Shown piece after piece: positions 25,882 through 36,767 of a DNA stretch of 64,000 bases. Origin of the DNA: Ulva prolifera (Eukaryota > Chlorophyta > Ulvophyceae > Ulvales > Ulvaceae). Made by a program: the position numbers and the translations under genes. The stretch lies in assembly GCA_023078555.1 (NCBI GenBank), contig CM041203.1:5106538-5170537 (forward strand). Reading direction: 5' to 3'. The notes beneath the pieces were generated by a model. That model made no database searches, was not told the origin of the DNA, and saw only the letters and a list, made by a program, of their open reading frames with translations. How positions within the stretch are numbered: position 1 is the first letter of the stretch; each line of letters begins with the position of its first letter.

Positions 25882-27193
25882 ATGGTGTCGCGTCTGTCGC
25901 TTTTACCTGCTGCCTTCACAGCACTTGCTGCGCTGTCAGCCCCTTCAAAAGCTGTCGCTGATGCGGGAGATTCCTTCTGTGGACCAGGGCTGCAATACCT
26001 GGTGGCGCTACGCTGTGGTGGGAGTGGGCCTGTGGTCCTGCAGTGTGTGCCCGATGCGCTGCGCGGCGAAATCTGCACGCTTCCCAACACTGTCTTCGCT
26101 CAGGAGCTGTGTCGCAAGGAAGTCGGCGAAACTGTCGAGCCGACGCTAGTCGAAGCTGCCACCGGTACGTCCTCAAGGTAACAGGCTCCCTGCCCCCTCC
26201 TGCCTGGCCAGCCCACATGCTCTGCCCTATCCACACCACCTATGAACTCAAACAGATTGCCTACAATGCCATGACTTCTGCTCTCCTCGTGCATTGTAGT
26301 AGGTCTTGCCCATGCATCCTGTCCCACCAGCCTGCCTGCAGTCACAGCCCGAAAACAATGCACATGCACCACGTCACATGAAACCTCCCAGCCAACTGCA
26401 CTCATGCCATCCAGGCTGCTACTCCATCACCGACTTCCCCTTTGACGGCCTCGGCATCAACATCCCCGACTCCCTCACCACCTCCCCCAACACCACCACC
26501 CCCGCCGCGGCAGCCGCGCTCTTCTGCCTCGCCCTCCCTGCCATCCTTTCCCCCGCCCTCCTGGCCACCTTCGAGTCCGCAGACAGCTTTGAGGGCGCCG
26601 ACCCGCTGGCCGCGTGGACGCTCGACACGTCTGCGGACCCGGAGTCCGCGATCCGCGTTGTCTGCGTCGCCGACGACGCCCTCAACGCCACCGCAGCCAC
26701 TGAAACGTTCCTCTCCGGCGCCGAGCCGACCTTCACGGATGTTATCGACGCGGCCGATGACGGCGACTGCGCGGCCGTTGTGCGGGCGGGCTGCTCCGAG
26801 ATCATGGGCGACTACGGCACCCCCGGAACAAACTCCATGACGCGCCAGTTCCGCGTGTTCAACCGCGGCTGCGTGCGGGAGGAGATGGCATACGAGCTCA
26901 TGTTCGCGGTCGCGTTTGACGACCGCGAGCGCTGTGAGACGGCGACCGTCAACGACACGGTCACCGTGACGGTCGAGACCGGCGGCGTCGCCGTCGTTGT
27001 GGCCGAGTTTGTGAGCTGTGCGGTCGGCGGCGGGGACTCCCCCGGCTGGGAGACGGTCACAGTCGACCTCGGGCTCGTGCCGGTCGGGACCGTCGTGTCC
27101 CCGACGTTTGCCGTCGAGTCGACGAACGACGAGGACTGCTTCTTGGACTCGTTCGTCGTCATCGACGACATCCGCATCATGCCAAAGAAGTAG
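25882..27193 (+). CDS. Secreted protein, unrecognised family, paralogue 2
   Basis: Exons 25882-26164 and 26415-27193 join in phase 1, as in paralogue 1 but with a much shorter intron (250 against 1203 bases), giving 353 aa. The signal peptide is MVSRLSLLPAAFTALAAL and following residues. Exon 1 repeats the Cys module (SFCGPGLQYLVALRC, CVPDALRGEICTLP, ELCRKE). Exon 2 opens GCYSITDFPFDGLGINIP and keeps the landmarks DPLAAWTLDTSADPE, PGTNSMTRQFRVFNRGC, YELMFAVAFDDRERCE and DCFLDSFVVIDDIRIMP, each matching paralogue 1. It lacks the Pro/Arg-rich tail and ends soon after the domain at MPKK. An extra Thr/Ala-rich stretch follows NIPDSLTTSP. Function is unknown; extracellular location is inferred from the signal peptide and paired cysteines. 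Confidence 0.8.
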
Positions 27194-27300
27194 CGGGGGG
27201 TGCTTGTAGCTGGGGGTCCCGGGTGCGGCTTAGCTGTCATGCCCAAGAAGTAGCCGGGGCTGCCGCTTGTGGCTTAGGGGGCATGCCAAAGAAGTGGCGC
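27178..27300 (+). repeat. Repeated copies of the paralogue 2 stop-codon region
   Basis: The last codons plus stop of paralogue 2 (ATGCCAAAGAAGTAGC) recur as ATGCCCAAGAAGTAGCCG at 27239 and ATGCCAAAGAAGTGGCGC at about 27282, with GGGG-CTTGTGGCT-type filler between. It looks like a short tandem duplication of the 3' end of the coding region. Confidence 0.75.
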
Positions 27301-30300
27301 CCGCCATGCTGCGCCGCCACCTGATCGTGGCTCGTCCCGGTCGCCACGTTGCTGGCCAGCCGGCCGGCTTGCAGCGGCGCGGCCACAGCACAGTCGGGGG
27401 CTGAGGGTGGAGCACGCATACGTGCATGTGCGCCACACTGCTGTTGCAGCATGCATATGTGTGCCACACTGCTGCTCCTCTCAGACTCGCGTTGTTGCTG
27501 TGGCAGCCGCCCGCGGGAGGCTGCTCTGAGGCTCTCACAGAGAGAGGCCTCCCGAGGTGCGGGGCAAAGCGCTGTGAGCCAATTGATGTGTGGGGGCGTT
27601 GGTTTGTAGCAGTTGAGGAACAGTCATAAGTGCCATCCAGGTAGTGGTCGGCGACCCCGCCTGGGTGGCGTAGGTGCACTGCCACCCGTAGTAGATGTCT
27701 GTGTATCTGTTTGCTCTGTGTGGCCACGAGGTGGGCACCTAGTGTTCGATTCGATGGAGGACAATTGAGGCGCCCAAGCGACGAAATGCTCCAGCCTCTG
27801 GCTGTAGGGACGAAGACTGTATGTATGAATATCACAGGTGCTCCATGCAAGTGCGGCCAGGGGCTGATGGAGTCTTGTCGGGTGCCAGCTGCAGATGAGA
27901 GCTCTGAGCGGGCTGAGTGCTGCTGCAATAATGAGCGGTGTGGTCACCGCTCCGGCAGGTTGCCGCACCTGCTGTGGCGTTCGCGTGCTAGATACGTGTC
28001 GAGGTAGAGGCTGATGACGAGGCACTGCTGCTGACGCGGGCGGTGGCGGGGCCATGCGCACGTGGTGGTATAGGTTGGTGGCGTTCTCTTTGTACACTTA
28101 TAGCCATACCTGCACACCTGAGGTCGCTCCGCAACTCGTTGTTGGTGCAAATCGCCAGTGTAGGCGCGTTCTTGCAGTTGACAGCTTGATTCACTGTGTC
28201 CTTCAAGCTCAAGCACACAAACACCCATGGCACACTGTGATGAGATGATCATGACAAGCCACCTGATCCTGAAACAGATCTGCTGTACTGTGTTCAGAAA
28301 ATGTATCTGGCGCAGTTTGTAGCATGTGTGTACCGCGGCGAATTCAGGCCAGTACGTTCACATGAGGGCATTCCGCTGCATGCTGTGTCTTCTGGCCACG
28401 GTTGTGCTGCATGGGGACTGCACTTGGCAAGCCTCGACAGATTCTCATACAGAGGCGGACCGCAAAGGGCATCACACTGACATGAAAGTCGACCCTCGGC
28501 AACGCCAACGCCTGTGTGCGCATCGTCTGACAAGCACAACTCTTCCTGAGAACAAGCAACATCACGTAGGTGTGTTGGCAGTGTGCTGAGGAAGACCCTT
28601 GTCCGCACGTCCACAGGCCTTCAACACAGGCTACAAAACTCCGAGGGAGACTGTGAGCTCGAGGAGGCCTGCTGACGAACGATCAACTCAAATTACAGCT
28701 GCTTTCACGATGCTTGAAGCAGTTCTAACTAAGTGTTACTGGGAAATTGCACATTGATAGAAAGGCAATTAGATTAATTCTGGTTTGCAATCACAATAGC
28801 CATCATACCTCAGTTAAAGATAGAAAATGTGCCCTGTCTACTGATCAACATGCGCGCCAGCGACAGTGACCTGCTGAAATCGATGTATTCTGGGACTGCT
28901 CGCCTTCACTGAAACGAACTACGTACCATGTGGCAGACGGTGTATCTAGCTGTAGTGATTCCTCAGGCAGCCAGAGGCCATGCTCATGGGTGGTCACGGA
29001 TCGCATCTGCAAGATACTCATCTGACAACAGATCTGGCATATACCTGGAGGACCAAAGCACACTACAAAGAAAGACGATGTTACCATGTCTGCCAAAGCA
29101 CTGCACAATAGCAGCATATGGGAAGCTGTCAATGTCCTCGTCGGGATATGGCTGAGTAAAGCCAGTTTGACTTTACATTGGTAGATGCAAAGCCACATGC
29201 CATATACATCAATGGGATGTCCTTGTGCAAGGATTGTCAGCATTAAATACAGCCTCGCCCGAACCTTGCATTTGCCAAATCATGTCCTTTCGACCCTGCT
29301 TCAGATTCAAACCTGAATCAAGCAGCTGTAATGACAACCCAGTGCTGGTAGCATACTTTCAAATGAGGCATTACCAGCAGCAGTGTGCATGATTTTTACC
29401 TGAGGTCTGCAGCTCAGAGCATCGAGCCCATCAGCTGTGCAAGCAGTGTAAAGAGCGCATGCTACTGCACCTTGGCGTGTGCAACTGTGCAGCATCCCAT
29501 CCAGCAGCAGCCATGCCATATGGGCCGACAGTCTCTGACATGGAGCGTCCTCAGGCTCTGTGCACGTGGTATCCTGCCGGCCACTGCAGCCACGATTATT
29601 GCGCGAACTGTACTCGCAATGAGAGTCACTCAACACTGGAGCTCTGCTTCTCCGCTGGCAGAGTGCAGTGTTGCATGCACAACAGCCATGATCCCGCTGC
29701 CAATGTGCCACTCGATCGCAGGTGCAGCTGCAGTATTGCACAGTACCTTTGCTGGCACATCAACAAAGGCAGTGAGCTGTAAGAAGCGATGAGCAGTGTT
29801 TTTGTCACGTTGCCGCGCCACACAGATCCGTTGGCAGGCTCACACGGCGTGTACCTGAGATTGACTCGTCAACTGAATGTTAATCTGAAGTAAAGAAACC
29901 CGATGCTTGTACCGTAAACGGTCTTGATTTGAAGCAATCCAATTGAGAATAATGAAATGTGTAATTACACCTTTAAACTAAGTGTCAAATTGGGATCTGC
30001 GTGCAGTAAGCAGCAGCCCTACCTGTGAGCCTTCCAGGGTAGCTTTCTGCTCTTCAATACACCAAGTCTGCTCTTCAACACATCAAGTCAAATGGGCAGC
30101 ATTCACATGCTGTTCTTTTGTTGTAAGTGCGGAGCAGGTAACCAGTGGACATGTCCTTACAGAGGCACGCCATGTGCTCAAATGACAGATCCGGTGAATG
30201 CATGTTGCTGTCGGGTTCCAATCACATTACATACAAGCATCAACACGTCAACATCGACATCACCAATGCAAGTTGATGCCCAGCCCAACAGGCCTGCATT

Positions 30301-30638
30301 ACACCAACAGCATATGATTGAGATCTACGCTTGTCAGCAGAGTACCCAGGGCATGCCTAAGAGCACCGCCAGCCATACACTGGCGTTGCCTGACTGTACC
30401 TCTCAGCCAGTACGCCCTGCAATCTGCTGCCACGCATGTCCTGACATGCCTCAGCAACTCTCCACCACAATATAATTATTTTCTAAATTCTGGCTCCTCC
30501 GTCTGTGCATGAGGCAGGCGCGGCAAACAGCCGGGGGGACCGCGACCACTTCACATGACCATCCATGCATATGGCCTCGCGTGACGCAACCGCGCCTGCC
30601 TTCATACCCTCCATGACCACATGACCCTCGGCGCCGCT
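27194..30638. other. 3.4-kb stretch without a recognised gene
   Basis: No family motif was found. A long minus-strand open frame at 27230-27928 has the residue mix of chance translation. Around 28950-29300 the minus strand contains exon-like pieces: 29151-29085 reads PYPDEDIDSFPYAAIVQCFG between a TCAG acceptor and a GTAAC donor, and a neighbouring frame reads MLTILAQGHPIDVYGMWLC. Near 30030-30095 the minus strand reads EEQKATLEGSQ before a GT donor. These may belong to one minus-strand gene that I could not assemble. Confidence 0.3.
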
Positions 30639-33600
30639 CTAATTCTTGCGACCGGATCGCTCCGCGCCGTCCCCACCGCCGCCGCCGCGGCCACCTTGCC
30701 GATTACCATTGCCACCCCCCCGCCGGCCTCCGGAACCGCCTTGGGCCCCGGATCCGTCCCCGAGGTTCCCGGAGCGCCCACCGCGCGACCTCACGCCGCG
30801 GCTGTTCTGCTTCCCATACGCACGACCCTCGCCGCGCGTCCCCTTCTGCCCCCCAGAGCCCCCCCTCTGCTCCCCGTCGCGGCTCCCCTGGCCGGCCGCT
30901 GCGGAGACGTCGCCGCGAGTCTGAGTCGGGCCCGCGGTCTGCCCGGAAGGCCCCGCCGTGGGCTGCGCGGTGCGCCGGGGAGCGGCGCCGATACCTGAGG
31001 TGCCACCCTCGCCCTTCAGCTTACTTGCAAAGGTGGCGTTCCCGGACCCCCAGGCACCCGCCACCGGGGGGCCCACCTTAGCCACCGCATCACTGGCACC
31101 CTCCGCGGGACTGTCGCTGGCCGGTTGCGCGTCCGCGCCGCCGGCGGCTTGCTGTGGGGGCTTCTGAACGGGAGGTGGAGGCGCCTGGCGGACCTCGCTG
31201 CGGCCCGCTGCAGCAGCAGTGGCCTGAGCGGCCGGCGCCTGCCTCCCCCAGGCCGAGCTGCGTGCGCCTGGCCCAGCAGGCGCAGCAGGCACAGCGGGCG
31301 GCTCGGCGGAATCCCCAACATGAACGCCATTCTGCGGCCGCGCCTCCTCGGTCGCACCCCGGCCCGTCTGTGGCTCATCGCCACCACGCCTGGCGCCAGC
31401 GGATCCTTGCCGTTGTGGGGCGGGTCGGGCCGATCGGGCGGGGGGTTGGGGCGGGGGCGGGGCCGCCACCGACGCCTCCGGCGCAGCACGAGAGGCGCCA
31501 GCCGGGCGGCGCGCCTCCGTCGATCGGCGGGAGGGCGCCGTATTTGCATCAACGCTGGCACCGCCGCGTCTGCCACTGTCGGCAGTGGGGCCCGCCGCGA
31601 GGGCCGGGGGAGTCGGGCTGTTGCCGGTGCGGGTGAGGAAGTCGCTGCACACCGCCGCGTCTGGGGCGGACGCATTCCAGCGCTGCCGCTCGCCAGCGAT
31701 CGACGTGTCCGCCGCAGCCGCCGCCGCCGAGGCCGTCGCCGGCCGCTCCTGCGGTGCGTCCGGAGCTTGCCCTGGGAGGAGGTGCGCAACTCCAACGCCA
31801 GGCATGCGTGCAGGAGGTGCCTGCCCGGCGGACCAGTGGCTTTGCGGCACCGGCTGTTGCCCTGTGGGCTGGACCGCATGCATGGCCGGGTGCTGGTATA
31901 TGTGTTGCACAGGGTGGCCCTGGGGGTATACGGCCTCTCGTGCGCCGCGCCCGCCGCGCTGAGCCGCGTCGAGGTCATGCCGGGGGTCATGCTGCGCCAT
32001 CTGCTGCGGTTGCGCTCGCGCCGCAGCCGCCGCCACGGCCGCCGCCTGGATCTGCAGCTGCTGCATCTGTAGCTGCGGCAGGTGCTGTGCCTGCTGTGCG
32101 TGCTGCGTATGCTGCAGAGCGTGTTGCTGCGCCGCGTGCTGCTGCAGAGACAGCTGATGCTGCAGTTGGGGCTGGTGGTAGGGTGCGTATGCGGCCGCAT
32201 GCATGTCGGCGACGCCGGCGCTGCTGCTCGCTTCGTTGCTATGTCTCTGCGCCGCTGCAGGCTGCGGCCGAGCATTGTAAGGCAAAGCGCCTGTGGCCCC
32301 CCTCATGGGCCCCATACTGGACCCAGGTGCTTCCCCAGAAAGCCCCGGCATCGCCCGTTCGCCGCCGTGGCCGCCGCTAGGCGCACCCCTTGCGATCTCT
32401 CCATTCTGCACTTCAGATTGCGAGGGCTGCCGTGCAAAGTGACCGCGTGCCGCTCCGGCGCTCCATGCATGCTGCTGCTGTTGCGGCAGCTGTGGACGGG
32501 GCTGCTGCTGCGCATGCTGCGGGTGCTGCGCATGCCGCGGAATCTGCTGCTGTTGGGGCTGGGACATGACCGGCTGCTGCGGCTGCTGCTGTGCATGCTG
32601 TGCTTGCCGCGCAATCTGCTGCTGCTGCTGCTGTGCATACTGCTGCTGCTGCTGCTGTGGTGGCTGTGGCGGCCCCTGTTGCTGCTGCTGTGCTGGTTGC
32701 TGCGGCTGCTGTGCATGCTGTGGCTGCTGCCGGTGCGGCACCGGCACCGGCTCCGCACCCACGCTGTGCGTGCTGTGCTCCTGTGCGACGGAGGCATCAT
32801 TGAGTTGCAGGTGGTACTCGATCTGTTGGTCCACGATGCCATCCAGCTTTGGGGTGGGCTCCAACAGCTTGCTGTTCACCGCCTGCATGCAGGCCAACAC
32901 CTCTCTGAGCACACCCGCACTGATGTTGTTCACGCAGTGCATCAGCGTCGCTCTACGGCTGTCGGGCCGACCCATTCCAGGCACCACGCACACGCATGGC
33001 GGCATGCGGACATGGCCGGGGGGCGCACCTCCTGGTAGAGCATGAGCTTGTCGAGGGCGGCGCGGCGGCGCTGCGCGAGGGTGAACGCCTGCGCGTGAAG
33101 CGCCGTCAGGGTCGGCAGAATCGAACCCTGCAGCACAGCCGGCTGTGATGAAGAGCACGATCAACCATGCGCCTCGACACACCATTTTCTGCTGTACGAT
33201 GTATCTGTCAGCATGCAAGCTCAGCAACCACCAGGCAGCTGTCGTGGGGAGAAGTTGAAGCAGCAGACGAATGCAGCCACAACCGGGTAGGCTGATGGGT
33301 ACCTCTGGGCTGGGTCCGGGTGAGCTGAGGGTGGCCAATAAGCGCAACGCACGCGGCGGCCTCGTTGCTAACCTAATGCATGTAGCATCGGCATCACCGC
33401 AGCCTCCAGGGAGATCGTACGACACTCCGCGCATGACTCCAAATTGACACTACGAAGCGTTGGGTCCAATGGGTTGAGGACGGATTAAAAGCTACCCCCT
33501 CCGTTTCAGGAGGTCGTGGGTTCGATTCTGCGTGCGCTTTGGGGAATCGAAACGGCCGCACGTGACCACCTCGCTTAGAACAGGAGGAGGCCCTGTGAGT

Positions 33601-35810
33601 TGCGTACGGTCGTCTGAGGGGGGTTTCCAGGTGGTTTACCCCTTCGGCATATGTGGTCCCGTTAATTCGGAGTGGTCAATGTCCAATAGGATACGGCTCA
33701 GTAAATTTAGATTTACTTTACTTTACCAAGCGAAGTATGACCTCCCTCTGATCCTTACACCACCTTGTCAACTCCACCAACAAACAGGCGATTACCCACA
33801 GCATGCCGTATGACAAAAACCAAACAAGAATAAAACCACAGTCGCGACACAAGTGAGAACGCTCGCAGCGCCTTGTGAGGAGAGGGGAGCACCTGTAGCA
33901 GGTCCGACATGCTCTGCTGCAGCACGCCGGTGCAGTACAGGGTGCGCGCGAAGGCCTCTGCGGGCGGCGGCAGCTGCGCGTCGAGCGCCGCCATCTCCTC
34001 CGCGTACGGCGTCCACTCCTCCTGCTTCAGGCTGTTGATGCGCGCGACGACGTCGTGCAGCGCCGCTCCCCGCGCCGCGTCGCCGTCCGCCACGAGCGAC
34101 ACCGGCACCAGCGAGTGCTCCCATGCCGGGCCCTCTGCCCGTGCGGCCTCTGCATGCATGCACGCCCGTCGCACCGTGGGGCCGTCGATCAGCAGGCGGA
34201 ATCGCATGATGGGGGACCGTGTAGGCTGTGGATGGGGGGGGTGCAAAAGAGGCAGGGCACCACAGGGTGAGGGGGTGGGACCGGTTGGGGTGAGGGGTAG
34301 ACTGCATTACAAGGACCAAGACGATGGCGCAGGTAGAGTGGAAGGATGTGCGTCGACTGTAGGGGAGCGCGGTGCTGTGCTGCGCCGAGATCCAAGCCAG
34401 GTGTCAAGTTTCATAGCCACGAAGGAATCGACACTCCGGCGATGGAAAGGTCAACAAGCGCGGGTGGTGTGTCTCTGCTGCGCACAGTGGTCGGGCGGCG
34501 GTACCTTCGCGGGACTCCCGCAGGGCAGCCCGCATCTGCGAATCCTCCTCGGCATCATCATCGCTGGCCCCGAGGTCTGGCACCACCCGCTGCGTTGACT
34601 GGAAGGCAATCACCTGCACGCATGAGGCGCAACGTGAGCGCATGTCCTGCTGAGGGGTGCCTGTATCAGCTGCAGTGTGGTGACAAACCAACTGTGCTGG
34701 GCGACAGGCAATGAAAGAGGACATGTCGGGGTGCCGAAGTCAATCAGAATAGGGAACAGAAACCACAGCTGTGTATCATTGGTCAGAGGCTCATACCTGT
34801 ATCCTGTCTCCCTGCTCAGGAGCTTGCAGGCTGTTGAAGCATGACACGATGATGCCAACAAAGCCTTCATCGAGAGCCTGGTAGCTAGCCTGCAGATCAG
34901 GGCACGCTCATTGAACGGATCTGATGGAGCCTGATGGATCCTCCAGGCATAGATCGTTGCTGAAGCATGCAGATGGGCTTGCGCCAATGGCAGTGCTTGG
35001 GCGCGCCTGTGTCTGAACATCGACGTGGGAAGGCAACGCGGTGATGTGCGGGTGGCTGTGATACCATCCCACAACCCGCGTTGTCCTGTTAGAGTTTCGC
35101 GTTTCCTCTTCGGCAAGCTGTGCAACCTCAGCCATTTGCGTGCTGCTGCATTCCACTCGATCCTGCAGCATGCGGAGCTCGTTGACGACCGCCGTAAGCA
35201 CAGCACATGCGACATTGGAGCCCTGTTGCGCACAAAGGTGATTATTCTCGCGGCACGCAGCTCACACATCAATCTTTGGGTCCGCGGCAGGAGAAAGGGG
35301 GTCGTCGGAACGGCACACACTGCATCTACGGGACAGTTCATACCAAGCGTCCGGTGGTCAACGTACGAGCACTGGCTCCGTGACCATATCATCACTCACA
35401 TAAAGGCAACACATAGCATGTTCAAGAATGCTACTCTGCACTGCAGGTCGCATTTATTAGAGCAGAAGCAGCGTGCCTTGCGGCGGTCTTTCCTGATCTG
35501 TGGCACTACCTTCCATATATACGTGACGATCTCACCGCTCTCATCCGTGACCGTGTCACCCAGTAGAAGGCCCATGATTTCCTCCTTTTCAGTTGTGAGC
35601 GCATGCGCGATGCAATTGCAAAAAACGCCTGCACAACACGATCGGCCGGGTCGAACTCCGTCATGGCAACAACTGTACCACAGCCACATGTTGAAGCATG
35701 AAGCATGTAATGTACAACACTCAATTGTCTTCGCCATGTTTGCCTTGATCTGCACGCGAGCAAGGGGGAGACAAACCATGGCTGACTTCGACACGGCTGA
35801 CAGGTTTCAT
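30639..35810 (-). CDS. BRCC36: BRCC36-type JAMM deubiquitinase with a long Gln-rich/RGG tail
   Basis: BRCC36 is the K63-specific zinc deubiquitinase of the BRCA1-A and BRISC complexes. Exons: 35810-35777, 35628-35477, 35162-35007, 34889-34797, 34613-34505, 34149-33893, 33127-33029, 32882-30639; all phases agree, giving 1047 aa. Residues 1-300 follow the plant BRCC36 order: HALTTEKEEIMGLLLGD (catalytic Glu28), RKDRRK-DRVE, the JAMM motif GWYHSHPH...PSHVD (His97, His99, Asp110), EGFVGIIVSCF, RIQVIAFQS, then a helical C-terminal region. The first exon encodes only 11 codons and is the least certain. Introns 2 and 3 use GC donors (AAG|GCACGC and CAG|GCGCGC), giving exactly the family spacing. The last exon adds about 747 residues: poly-Gln/His/Ala blocks, Pro/Ala-rich stretches, and a Gly/Arg RGG-type C-terminus. 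That tail is absent from the family members I know and could instead be a neighbouring gene joined by my exon choice. Confidence 0.88.
33461..33727 (+). repeat. Longest SINE-like copy, with tRNA-like head
   Basis: Lies in BRCC36 intron 6, antisense to the gene. The 5' part has box A-like TGGGTCCAATGGGTTGAGG (33461-33479) and box B-like GGGTTCGATTCT (33518-33529), spaced as in RNA polymerase III internal promoters. The body leads to GTCCCGTTAATTCGGAGTGG, GTCCAATAGGATACGGCTCA and a TTTACTTTACTTTAC tail ending near 33727. The 3' third matches the other copies in the window. The stems do not pair well enough for a functional tRNA. Confidence 0.7.
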
Positions 35811-36767
35811 TGTGGCAGGGCGAAACTAAGCAGAGAACCTCGGACAATCTAGACAGAATTCGCTCACGATTGTTCCGGCCGCTTGATCGCTTTGAAGCAG
35901 GCCCTGTGATACAGCAGGCGCGTCAACGACTCGAGACGTGTACTGCTCGCAATCTACCGCACGGACCTAGCCATATTTATTTAGGCCAACCTCAAGAACA
36001 GTGTATACATATACACAAAAATGTTGCCGCCTTGCGCGTTGTAGCCTTCGACGGCCATAGGAAGCATCGGCCCAAATGCATTGTGGCGCGAAACTTGGCC
36101 GTCACGAGTTCACTCGCGGCTGAGCTCGTTGCTCTGTCCGTTCAAAACGATAGCAGGATGCCTTACAAATTCAGTTATCATGAATTCATCCCGAACAACG
36201 CTGCCATGTTGGGGTCCATCGGGTCCAAGGCCTCAGCGAGCAAAAGGTAGAGCCTGCAGGCCGACGCCATGACACGAGCACTGCCGAGTGTGCTGAACAC
36301 GGATCTGTCGTCGTCTTCTGCACCTGGCCAGACCGACACCCTCAGCACGGCACAGGGACCTACCAAATTCGTGATGTTGCAGCCTGCATGCGTGATGCAC
36401 TGCAAATTGCAAGCCGTGTGTGACCTGGGCGAATCGCAGCTGCATGTTTGGGCAATGAGAAAACCTTATGGCATTACAGGTCCCAAGCTCCAAGCAATCA
36501 TTAGATTTCACTGCACACCCAGACTCGACATGTGTGCCATCAGGGATGTCGCTGTGCATGCCCTCAGCGACTCGACCTCTCCAGATCCTTGCCAATGTGT
36601 TCGCCCGTAGGCATGCCTTGTCACACGCCCTAATGCCTCCCGCAAATCCCACAAAGCAGCAGCTGAGTCCTTCAGCAGCTGGGCTCCTTGATCGTTTTCT
36701 GTTGTTGAAAGCTGGCTGCACCGCTGGGCATGAGGTCCCACATGCACTGTGCATTAACAGATGTGCA
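35811..36767. other. Gap between BRCC36 and the next minus-strand gene
   Basis: About 950 bases, expected to contain the BRCC36 promoter and 5' untranslated region and the 3' untranslated region of the gene ending at 36768. Short frames occur on both strands; none has a recognisable motif. Confidence 0.4.

Noticed and set aside
27230-27928. 232-codon minus-strand frame after the second secreted paralogue
   Set aside because: No motif, no plausible splice partners, and His/Ser/Arg-rich composition typical of chance translation.
30621-32380. Long plus-strand open frames opposite the BRCC36 tail
   Set aside because: They are antisense shadows of a GC-rich, repetitive coding exon; the minus-strand frame is open for 931 codons and continues the BRCC36 reading frame.
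33461-33540. A possible functional tRNA gene (GGTTCGATTC-type T-loop)
   Set aside because: Acceptor and T stems do not pair, and the segment continues into the repeat body and TTTAC tail seen elsewhere, so a tRNA-derived SINE head fits better.
35396-35794. BRCC36 start at the in-frame ATG of the second-exon open frame
   Set aside because: That N-terminus (MSKSAMVCLPLARVQ...) does not resemble the family; a short first exon at 35810-35777 gives a typical MPN start with correct phase.
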